64,000 nt of DNA, taken from the NCBI GenBank assembly GCA_036986135.1, contig BTQZ01000007.1, positions 1-64,000 on the forward strand, given 5' to 3'. Position 1 is the first letter of the stretch, and each line of letters begins with the position of its first letter. Positions 25,648 to 33,209 of the stretch are shown here, one piece after another. The notes under the pieces were generated by a model that was given only the letters and a program-made list of their open reading frames with translations, did no database searches and had not been told where the DNA came from. This DNA comes from JADFRG01 sp036986135 (GTDB lineage: Bacteria > Chloroflexota > Anaerolineae > Anaerolineales > E44-bin32). The position numbers were made by a program, and so were the translations under genes.

Positions 25648-25653
25648 TATAAT
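25648..25653 (+). promoter_or_regulatory. -10 box of helicase gene, start codon 9 bases downstream
   Basis: A perfect TATAAT ends 9 bases before the ATG at 25663 and there is no Shine-Dalgarno sequence, so transcription probably starts at or just before the ATG. It also excludes the longer in-frame start at 25585. Confidence 0.5.
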
Positions 25654-25662
25654 CCCAGCGCC

Positions 25663-28209
25663 ATGTCAATAGGCGAGGTGTTGGAGGCACTGCGGCGCGA
25701 CCCGGCCTTCATGGAAAACGTAACGGCTTGGGAGCGGTTGCCGGCACGCGAGGCCCGCTACGCCGATTTCCCCGAGCATCTGGATCCGCGCCTCGTCTCC
25801 GCACTGCGGGCGCGGGGGACCGCTCCGCTCTTCATCCACCAGGCGGCGGCCGTGGAAGCCGCGCTCGCGGGCGAGAACGTGGTGGTCGTCACCGGAACCG
25901 CATCGGGGAAGACCCTCTGCTATAACCTGCCCGTGTTGCAGGCCGCCCTGGCAGACTCGGAGGCACGCGCGCTGTATCTATTCCCCACAAAAGCGCTCGC
26001 CCAAGATCAGGCTTCCGCGCTCGCGGAGATGCTGCAGACGCTGGAGGCCGTTGAACAGGTGCCCGTTCGCACCTACGATGGGGATACGCCGAGCGCGGAC
26101 CGACGCGAGGTGAGGGATCTAGTGCGCATCCTCATCACCAACCCCGACATGCTGCACATGGGCATCCTCCCGCATCACCCGCGCTGGGCGGCGCTCTTTG
26201 AAAACCTGCAATGGATCGTGCTCGACGAGCTTCACGTCTATCGAGGGATTTTTGGTTCAAACGTCGCCAATCTACTGCGGCGATTGCGGCGTATTTGTCG
26301 CTTCTATGGCGCTGACCCTAAATTTGCCCTCACCTCGGCCACCATCGCCAACCCGAAAGAGCTCGCCGAGAAACTAATCGAGGCACCCGTCCGGCTGATC
26401 CCGCCTGACCTGGACGGATCGCCGCGTGCCGAGAAGCATGTGATTCTCTACAACCCGCCCGTGATCGACGCCGCGCTAGGAATCCGACGCGCCTACACTT
26501 TGGAGACCACACGCATCGCTGAGCGATTTCTGCAGGCCGATGTGCAGACCGCGGTTTTCGCCCGTGCGCGGCTCACAACGGAGGTGCTTCTGGGCTATGT
26601 GCGAGACGGAGTCGAAGGCGCCGGTGGCGATCCTCAGACCATTCGCGGCTATCGAGGAGGGTACCTCCCGCTCGAGCGGCGGGAGATCGAACAAGGCCTG
26701 CGCGAGGGCATCGTTCGAGGGGTGGTGGCCACCAACGCCCTCGAGTTAGGCGTCGACATCGGCCAGCTAGGCGCGGCGGTGATCGCCGGCTACCCAGGAA
26801 CGATCGCCAGCCTGTGGCAGCAGGCCGGGCGCGCAGGCCGCAGGGCGGAGGCTTCCGCTGCGGTGTTGGTTACCTCAGGGGCGCCCCTAGACCAGTTCGT
26901 TGCGGCCAACCCACGTTACTTATTTGAGAACCCGCCTGAACACGGATTGATCAACCCGAACAACCTGGCCATCCTGCTGCGCCACCTGCGCTGCGCAGCG
27001 TTCGAGTTGCCCTTCGCAGGCGATGGTAACTTTGGATCCTTTGAGGAGCTCAGAGAGCTGCTTGACTTCTTGGCAGAGGAGGGATCGCTGCACCGATCCA
27101 ATGGGAAATACCGCTGGATGGCAGATGCGTACCCCGCCGAAGCGGTGTCCTTGCGGACGGGCGAAGATGCGACAGTGGTCATCCAGGACGTGAGCGACGG
27201 CCGGCCGAAGGTTATCGGCGAAGTGGATCGCGCCACCGCGCCCATCTTGCTGCACGAAGGCGCGGTGTACACCCATGAAGGCCGCACCCATATCGTGCAG
27301 CGACTGGATTGGGAAAATGCCATCGCCGAGGTTTCGCCGGAACGCGTGGACTACTACACCGACGCCTCGGAGGCCATCGATCTCGAGGTCCAGCAGGTCT
27401 ATGATGCGGACGAGACGACGGCTGCTCGCCGGGCGCATGGCTGGGCGCAGATCACGGCTCAGGCCTCCTCCTATCGTAAGGTCAAGCGATACACCCACGA
27501 GACGCTGGGATATGGTGAGATCGACCTTCCGCCGCGCCAGTTCGAGACGACCGCCTACTGGCTTTGGATCGGGCCGGAAACGGCCGAGCGCCTGGAAGCG
27601 GAAGGCGTTCTCATACCACCCAACGACTACGGACCCGACTGGTCGCACGTGCGCCGGGCGGCCTTGGAACGCGATGAGCACCGCTGTCGGCAGTGCGGCG
27701 CCCCCGAGCGCGAAGGACGGTCACACGACATCCATCACATCCGGCCCTTTCGGAGCTATGGCTACGTCCCGAGTAAGAACCGCAACGATCGGGAAGCCAA
27801 TCAAATGGAGAATTTGACCACGCTGTGCCCAGCCTGCCACGCGCGGGCCGAGGCCGCGCGTGGCACACGCAGCGCGCTGGGCGGTCTGGCCTATGCGCTG
27901 CGAAACATCGCGCCGCTGTTCCTGATGTGCGATCCGCGCGATATCGGCGAGCTGACCGAATCTCGCTCCAAAGAGACTAAGGGTCCCACCATCACGCTGT
28001 TCGATCGGGCGCCGGAAGGATTAGGACTGGCGGAGCGGTTGTACGACCTGCATGACCAGCTGTTGGAGGGCGCGCTGGGACTGGTGCGCCACTGCCGTTG
28101 CCGCGATGGCTGTCCAGCATGCGTGGGGCCGGTGGGACCCGGCGGACGCGAAGTCAAGGCGCTGACCGCGCAGCTGCTGGAGGCGCTGCTTGAGGGCGGA
28201 GCGCGATGA
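25663..28209 (+). CDS. MrfA/YprA-type DEAD/DEAH helicase with HNH insertion and DUF1998 domain
   Basis: The 848-residue protein has helicase motifs I (GTASGKT, ~residue 80), II (LDELHVYRG), III (SATIANP) and VI (QQAGRAGRRAEAS, ~387), and a C-terminal DUF1998 zinc region with CRCRDGCPACVG (~811). Bacterial relatives (MrfA) act in repair of mitomycin-type lesions. Between the helicase core and the DUF1998 end, residues ~670-730 form an HNH-nuclease-like module: CRQCG, DIHHIRPF, then NLTTLCPACHARAE. The protein is about 100 residues longer than the Bacillus enzyme, which this insertion explains. Confidence 0.87.
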   Translation: MSIGEVLEALRRDPAFMENVTAWERLPAREARYADFPEHLDPRLVSALRARGTAPLFIHQAAAVEAALAGENVVVVTGTASGKTLCYNLPVLQAALADSEARALYLFPTKALAQDQASALAEMLQTLEAVEQVPVRTYDGDTPSADRREVRDLVRILITNPDMLHMGILPHHPRWAALFENLQWIVLDELHVYRGIFGSNVANLLRRLRRICRFYGADPKFALTSATIANPKELAEKLIEAPVRLIPPDLDGSPRAEKHVILYNPPVIDAALGIRRAYTLETTRIAERFLQADVQTAVFARARLTTEVLLGYVRDGVEGAGGDPQTIRGYRGGYLPLERREIEQGLREGIVRGVVATNALELGVDIGQLGAAVIAGYPGTIASLWQQAGRAGRRAEASAAVLVTSGAPLDQFVAANPRYLFENPPEHGLINPNNLAILLRHLRCAAFELPFAGDGNFGSFEELRELLDFLAEEGSLHRSNGKYRWMADAYPAEAVSLRTGEDATVVIQDVSDGRPKVIGEVDRATAPILLHEGAVYTHEGRTHIVQRLDWENAIAEVSPERVDYYTDASEAIDLEVQQVYDADETTAARRAHGWAQITAQASSYRKVKRYTHETLGYGEIDLPPRQFETTAYWLWIGPETAERLEAEGVLIPPNDYGPDWSHVRRAALERDEHRCRQCGAPEREGRSHDIHHIRPFRSYGYVPSKNRNDREANQMENLTTLCPACHARAEAARGTRSALGGLAYALRNIAPLFLMCDPRDIGELTESRSKETKGPTITLFDRAPEGLGLAERLYDLHDQLLEGALGLVRHCRCRDGCPACVGPVGPGGREVKALTAQLLEALLEGGAR

Positions 28210-28349
28210 GTTGCGGCAACGCCGAGCGATTCGCGGAACGGGGTCACAGGGAACTCGAAATCGCCGGGCCCAGGCGGGACAAAGAGCCGACCAGCTCTGT
28301 TCTGTGCCACGGATGTGTGTCAGATGACAGAGATACTCAATCATGCGTA

Positions 28350-28377
28350 TTGCTCTGCCGTAAGACCGACCTAGAAT
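28350..28377 (+). promoter_or_regulatory. promoter of Ig-domain lipoprotein gene
   Basis: A -35-like TTGCTC (28350-28355) and a -10 TAGAAT (28372-28377) are separated by 16 bases, and GGAGG precedes the ATG at 28407. The preceding 140 bases after the helicase gene hold nothing else I can name. Confidence 0.5.
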
Positions 28378-28406
28378 CTAGCCTGGACTAGCTGGAGGAG
28401 TTCAAT

Positions 28407-29314
28407 ATGAAGAAATCAGTCTGGGTGGGCGCGCTGCTATTGGGGCTGGCGCTTGCAGCATGTTCCACCACGACCCCAACCGCAGAGATCATTGTGGTGA
28501 CTGCCACGCTGGAGGCACCCACACAAGCGCCTCCGACGGCGGAACCCACAGCGGCGCCGACCGTCCAGCCGACGCCGGATGACGGGAACCCGGCGGTGTT
28601 TTTAGCCATCATAACGCCTAGAAATTGGACCGCGTGGGAGAGCACCGACTTCATCGAGGTGACCGGATCCGCGCGCGGGATGCCAAATTAGGCGTGATCG
28701 TGTTCTTCGTTGACGAGGGCCGCAACATCTACGGCTTTGCGTGCGCGGAGCTGGGAGCGCCGAACGCCAGCAATATCAGCACCTACTCGACGCGCATGAC
28801 TGCCCCGGTCAACGTGGATACAGCAGGCAAGATCATCGCGGGGAATCTCGCCGATGACGGCAGCATCGCCGGTTCTGCCGGAGTCTTCTCCACTGCGCTG
28901 AAGGACAACAATGACCGGCACGTGACCATCGAAGAGCCCGGGAATCGCTGCATTGTCACGAACCCGAATTCCTTCACCGTCGAGGGTTCCGCGCAGGGTG
29001 CGTTTGAGAACAACATCGTAGTTCAGGCGCAGGACGCAAACGGAAAGGTTCTGGCTGAGCAGGTCACGACCTATTCATCAGGCTCGGTCGGGGGATCGGG
29101 TGCCTGGTCGGTTCAACTGAGCGTGAACGTGGCGGCCGGAACCGAGGGCCGTCTCGTTGCCTTCTCCCCCGATCCGACGGGCGGTACTGCGCTCAGCTCG
29201 CGCATCTACACGGTTTTCTACGGGGCGAGTAGCCGTACCAAGCTAACGACCCACAACGGGCCTTCTCGCGAGCCTCAACGCTCGTGGGAAGGCCCGTTTG
29301 CATTGCGGATCTAA
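28407..29314 (+). pseudogene. Ig-like (Gmad2-like) lipoprotein, frameshifted
   Basis: The first frame encodes a lipoprotein signal (LALAACSTTTPT), a Thr/Pro/Ala-rich linker and the start of a first domain (IEVTGSARGMPN), then hits TAG at 28689. The next frame continues without a break as LGVIVFFVDEGRNIYGFACAE and a second domain, VEGSAQGAFENNIVVQAQD...GKVLAEQ, related to the protein at 31806. One extra A in the AAA run at about 28685 would restore the frame. The end also seems shifted: one extra G in the GGGG near 29222 would give a stop, while the present frame runs through a terminator hairpin. It is either a sequencing indel pair or a decaying gene. Confidence 0.75.
29255..29298 (+). terminator. 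rho-independent terminator-like hairpin
   Basis: Long arms AACGGGCCTTCTCGCGAG and CTCGTGGGAAGGCCCGTTT pair with few mismatches around a short loop, ending in a small T-run. It lies right after the Ig-domain lipoprotein region. Confidence 0.65.
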
Positions 29315-29514
29315 CCTCGACAAGTCCTGCGGACGCGACGTGCAGACCGGCAGGACGCGCCGGATTACTGCCGTACCTGCCTGAGCGCCTGGCTCTAATA
29401 CTGATAGAATTTCAGGTTGCTTCGGCCAGCCATCAATCGTTGAAGGCGGAGGGGATCGACCGACCGACCGCTCGCAGTTCGGCGGTCTGTCATATGCTAG
29501 TCACCTAGCCTGGA

Positions 29515-31671
29515 ATGACAGAAACCATCGAAGATTCAAAGCTGCCAATACCACCCAAACTCACGTCAATAAGGCTCTCCAACCTACTCGATCGATGGGG
29601 GCCGTCGGCGGAGATTGTATTCCTCGGGACGTCGGTCTTTATCGGCCTGGCAACCGGCGTCGGGGCGGTCGTCTTCCGTTATCTCATCACGGGAATCACC
29701 TGGATCGGTTATGACTGGCTGCCCAGCATCATTCCCGGTGGGGGCACCGCCTATGTAATCTTTGTTCCGGCGCTGGGGGGTCTCGCAGTCGGACTCATGG
29801 TCTTCTATCTTGCCCGCGAGGTGAAAGGCCACGGCGTACCAGAGGTCATGGAAGCAGTTGCCTTGCGCGGCGGGAGGATCCGCCCGCGGGTGGCGGCGGT
29901 CAAAGTGCTCGCCTCGTCGCTGACGATCGGCAGTGGCGGATCGGCCGGACGAGAGGGCCCGATCGTGCAGATCGGATCGGCGATCGGCTCCACGCTTGGG
30001 CAGGTGCTTAATCTCTCCGAGGACCGGATCAGCAACCTGGTGGCCTGCGGCGCGGCGGCAGGCATCGCAGCCACCTTCAATGCACCCATCGCGGGAGTTA
30101 TGTTTGCTCTAGAAATTATTCTGGGGCGCTTCACCGTCCGTCACTTCAGTACCGTGGTGATCTCCGCCGTTGCGGCGAGCGTCGTTGGGCGGGCAGCCTT
30201 CGGTGATACGGCGGCCTTCGCCATACCGTTTGAGTTTGGGGTGAACAGCCTGTGGGAGTATTTGCTCTACCCAGTGCTCGGAATCTTGGCCGCCTTGGTG
30301 GGAGTCCTGTTTACTCGCTCGCTGTACGGCTTTGAGGATCTCTTTGACCGCTGGCGGCGGCCGCCGGAATGGGTGAAGCCCGCCATCGGAGGCGCAGCGC
30401 TTGGGATCCTGGCGTTGGCATACCCGCTCGTGCGGCTGACGCAGCCGGTTACCTGGGAGCGGATGCCCCAGGTATTCAATGTGGGATATGAGGTCATCGA
30501 GAATGTGCTGGCGAACGAGGTGCTGCTCGGCGCCGCGCTTGTGTTGCTGATAGCAAAGATTCTGGCAACGAATCTCACCCTTGGATCAGGCGGCTCGGGC
30601 GGGATTTTCGCCCCTTCCCTGTTCATGGGGGCCATGCTGGGAGCTGCGTTCGAACTGGCGGTTAACCGATTCTTTCCAGGGATCGTCGCCCCGCCCGGAG
30701 CCTATGCCATCATCGGTATGGGGGCGGTATTTGCCGCAGCGGCTCATGCTCCAATCACGGCGATCATCATCTTGTTCGAACTCACCGGTGACTACAGGAT
30801 CATTCTTCCATTGATGCTGACCGTGGTCATCGCTACCCTTGTGTCGCAGCGGTTGCTGCGTGGCGAATCGATCTATACCTTAAAGCTGACTCGGCGAGGG
30901 ATCCGGCTGCACCGCGGTCGCGATCAAGACATTTTGCAGAGCGTCCAGGTCGGTGAAGTGATGACCGAGGAGCTGAACACCGTCAAGGGCTCCGTCACGA
31001 TCGAAGAAGTCTCCAGTTCGTTCGAGTTCTCACACAGCCGCAGCCTGATGGTGCTCGATGAGCAGGACCTGCTAATAGGCATCGTTACCCTCAGCGACCT
31101 GGAACGGGCCTTCGGTGCTGGCCGGTCGCCGGACACGGAAGTGGCGGCCATCGCAACCACCTGGCCGCACCTGCAGGTCACGTATCCCAACGAATCGGTC
31201 GGAGCGGCATTGGCCAAGATGGGCTCACGCGGAATCGGCCAGCTTCCGGTGGTATCTCGCAGGGAGCCGCGCCGGCTCAGGGGGAAGATCAGCCGGATTG
31301 GGATCACCAAGGCCTACACGCTGGCCCTCTCTCAAAGGTCGGAAGTTGAGCATAGAAGCGCTGAACTCGAGCGCCGGTATCAAGACGAAGCCGGATTTGT
31401 GGAGATCACGCTTGCACCGACGGATGCCATCATCGGTAAGCAACTGAAGGAAGTGGCGCACAAGCTGCCCAAGGACTGCATCTTGGTTTCGATTCAGCGT
31501 GGAGAAAATACGCTAATTCCCCACGGGGATACGATATTCGAGGCCGGTGATCAGCTGACAGCGTTTATGCGCACGAAGGATTCGGAGCTGTTGCAATCGG
31601 CCTTAGGCCTCGCGGGACCTGTTACTGAGGGAAAAGACCGCCAGCAAGCACGAGACAAGGGGAGACCATAA
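29515..31671 (+). CDS. ClC chloride channel/transporter with CBS pair and RCK_C domain
   Basis: The 718-residue protein has the ClC core (~residues 30-440) with the anion-site signatures GSGGSAGREGPIVQIGS (~138) and GSGGSGGIFAPSLFMG (~355), then a CBS-domain pair (~480-600), and a C-terminal TrkA/RCK_C domain (~625-700, FVEITLAPTDAIIGKQLKE...). ClC proteins move chloride, sometimes in exchange for protons; CBS domains sense nucleotides and RCK_C domains bind small ligands, so gating is probably ligand-controlled. The Glu in GREGP is the external gate position. It is flanked by two related Ig-domain protein genes. Confidence 0.92.
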   Translation: MTETIEDSKLPIPPKLTSIRLSNLLDRWGPSAEIVFLGTSVFIGLATGVGAVVFRYLITGITWIGYDWLPSIIPGGGTAYVIFVPALGGLAVGLMVFYLAREVKGHGVPEVMEAVALRGGRIRPRVAAVKVLASSLTIGSGGSAGREGPIVQIGSAIGSTLGQVLNLSEDRISNLVACGAAAGIAATFNAPIAGVMFALEIILGRFTVRHFSTVVISAVAASVVGRAAFGDTAAFAIPFEFGVNSLWEYLLYPVLGILAALVGVLFTRSLYGFEDLFDRWRRPPEWVKPAIGGAALGILALAYPLVRLTQPVTWERMPQVFNVGYEVIENVLANEVLLGAALVLLIAKILATNLTLGSGGSGGIFAPSLFMGAMLGAAFELAVNRFFPGIVAPPGAYAIIGMGAVFAAAAHAPITAIIILFELTGDYRIILPLMLTVVIATLVSQRLLRGESIYTLKLTRRGIRLHRGRDQDILQSVQVGEVMTEELNTVKGSVTIEEVSSSFEFSHSRSLMVLDEQDLLIGIVTLSDLERAFGAGRSPDTEVAAIATTWPHLQVTYPNESVGAALAKMGSRGIGQLPVVSRREPRRLRGKISRIGITKAYTLALSQRSEVEHRSAELERRYQDEAGFVEITLAPTDAIIGKQLKEVAHKLPKDCILVSIQRGENTLIPHGDTIFEAGDQLTAFMRTKDSELLQSALGLAGPVTEGKDRQQARDKGRP

Positions 31672-31705
31672 CGGGGTAGCGGCACCACGGCAAGCAAAGT
31701 GATGG

Positions 31706-31726
31706 GCATAAAGTACGTACTTATGC
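31706..31726. promoter_or_regulatory. near-perfect inverted repeat upstream of Ig-domain gene
   Basis: Arms GCATAAAGTAC and GTACTTATGC are complementary except for one bulged base. It lies 80 bases before the ATG at 31806, just upstream of a CATAAT (31753-31758) that could be the -10 box. This is a candidate regulator site or mRNA hairpin. Confidence 0.4.
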
Positions 31727-31805
31727 GTATCCCCCTTCGAAGACCTTTCGATCATAATCCTCCTTCGGCCTGCATACGTCGCGGGCCAAGCGGAGGAAAT
31801 CTCGA

Positions 31806-32138
31806 ATGAAGGTTCATGGTATCGCACTGGGGATCATCCAGCCGCCTGACGGCGCGACCCTCGCGACTCCCTCCTCCATTGGAGTAACGGGCACTGGAGT
31901 GGGTCTGCCGGAAAACAACGTGGTCGTTCAAGCGACCGACAGCTCAGGAAACGTACTTGCGGAGCAGGCTACGATCGTAAACGCCAGCGAACTCGGCGGC
32001 TCGGGGACCTGGTCGGTCACGCTGAGCGTCAGCGTATCGGCTGGAACGACCGGGCAGATCATCGCCTTTTCGCCCGATCCCAAGACCGGCGGGATGGTCG
32101 CCTCAGCCACCATCAACGTGACCTACGGCCAGCAATAG
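31806..32138 (+). CDS. single Ig-like (Gmad2-like) domain protein
   Basis: The 110-residue protein is one beta-rich domain: IIQPPDGATLATPSSIGVTG, GLPENNVVVQATDSSGNVLAEQ and SGTWSVTLSVSVSAG. It is clearly related to the second domain of the frameshifted lipoprotein at 28407. The pattern resembles Gmad2, an immunoglobulin-like domain found in bacterial surface proteins, often of spore-formers and Chloroflexota. Unlike its relative it has no signal peptide or lipobox, so it may stay in the cytoplasm or its true start may be wrong. GGAGG precedes the ATG. Confidence 0.65.
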   Translation: MKVHGIALGIIQPPDGATLATPSSIGVTGTGVGLPENNVVVQATDSSGNVLAEQATIVNASELGGSGTWSVTLSVSVSAGTTGQIIAFSPDPKTGGMVASATINVTYGQQ

Positions 32139-32160
32139 GGCCGACTCTACTGGACCACTC

Positions 32161-32191
32161 AGACCTTCTCCACAAGGGAAGGTCTTTTTTT
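32161..32191 (+). terminator. rho-independent terminator
   Basis: AGACCTTC and GAAGGTCT arms close a short loop, followed by seven Ts. It ends the Ig-domain gene at 31806. Confidence 0.88.
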
Positions 32192-32423
32192 GTGCGGCAG
32201 AATAAAAAGTCGCAGCTTGATTGGAGGCCTACGACAAAAGTGGGTCTCTCGTAAAGGGGCCACTTCTCACGGGACTAGATCTTGAGCGAGGTGGTATCCC
32301 GAGAATAGTGGGGATTGTCCGGCAAGGGCAGTGGCGTCTTGTCCTCCTCCGCTCTTATGATCTGCGAAATCACGACGAGCGCAGCAAGAATGAGCATCAT
32401 GCTGATAGGAATCCATCAGTTGC
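32192..32423. other. gap between convergent Ig-domain and cytochrome oxidase genes
   Basis: About 230 bases with no gene I can support; an open frame at 32221 has no protein character. It separates the plus-strand unit from the end of the minus-strand cytochrome oxidase operon. Confidence 0.4.
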
Positions 32424-32996
32424 TCAGGGGGGAACGGTGCCTATTAGGTAGATAGCGGGGTAGAAGAACACCCAGACCACGTCGACGTAGTGCCAGTAGA
32501 TGGCGCAGGCCTCGACACCCCAGTGCCGCTTCGAGGTGTAGCGACCCTTGCGGCCGTTGTACCAGACGATCAGAATGAACACGATGCCAGTTGCGACGTG
32601 CAGTGCGTGCATGCCGGTCATTCCATACAGCACGGCTCCATACGCGCCGTCCCAGGGGCGAATCTGGCCACCCCACTCGAAGACCACCACTCCCACCAGG
32701 AATGCAGTGCCCAATATGGCAGTCATGATCAAGCTGATCAAAAACGTCTTGCGCTTTTCGTGTTCGGCGGCAACTTCTGCGACATACATGAAGAAGCTGC
32801 TCAGGAGCAGGATGGAGGTGATGATCAGGCCAAGCTGTTGATCCAGGTCAGGGCGAGTGCCGCCCCAGAGGTAAAAGCGGGTGATCAGCAGTCCGGCAAA
32901 GAGGAAAGCCTCCGAAACGAAGAACAGCCACAGACCGAGGCGGTTGCTGCGCAGCTGGGCGCGATATTGGGAGAGGGCAGTCGTGGCGACGCTCAT
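32424..32996 (-). CDS. ctaE: cytochrome c oxidase subunit III
   Basis: The 190-residue protein has five membrane helices and the subunit III pattern (LGLWLFFVSEAFLFAGLLITRFYL, GMTGMHALHVATGIVF, YWHYVDVVWVFFYPAIYL). This short five-helix type occurs in caa3 oxidases. It is the last gene of the operon and overlaps subunit IV's end by 4 bases. Confidence 0.93.
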   Translation of the reverse strand: MSVATTALSQYRAQLRSNRLGLWLFFVSEAFLFAGLLITRFYLWGGTRPDLDQQLGLIITSILLLSSFFMYVAEVAAEHEKRKTFLISLIMTAILGTAFLVGVVVFEWGGQIRPWDGAYGAVLYGMTGMHALHVATGIVFILIVWYNGRKGRYTSKRHWGVEACAIYWHYVDVVWVFFYPAIYLIGTVPP

Positions 32997-33196
32997 TCAC
33001 GACTCCCGTCAGCCCAGAGCCGGTTCACATGCATGAAGTATCGGATGATCAAAGCGGCCTTTATGAGCGCGAGGATGAATAATCCCGCTACCGTACCCGA
33101 GATGGAGGCCAGATAAAACTCCACCGCGGTCAGCACGGCCAATATAAGAAAGACGATGACCCCCATTCGGTATGCTGCCCGCTTCTTGTCATTCAT
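32993..33196 (-). CDS. cytochrome c oxidase subunit IV (prokaryotic type)
   Basis: The 67-residue protein has two membrane helices (AYRMGVIVFLILAVLTAVEFYLAS and GLFILALIKAALIIRYFMHV). Small proteins of this pattern between subunits I and III in caa3 operons are subunit IV. It lies 13 bases downstream of subunit I and overlaps subunit III by 4 bases. Confidence 0.82.
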   Translation of the reverse strand: MNDKKRAAYRMGVIVFLILAVLTAVEFYLASISGTVAGLFILALIKAALIIRYFMHVNRLWADGSRE

Positions 33197-33209
33197 CTAT
33201 GGTCGCCTC

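Noticed and set aside
28683..28691. Programmed ribosomal frameshift in the Ig-domain lipoprotein
   Set aside because: The site CCAAATTAG does not match a known slippery heptamer and no following stem is evident; a plain indel explains it better.
31925..32120. Antisense frame opposite the single Ig-domain gene
   Set aside because: Out-of-frame shadow lacking a ribosome site.
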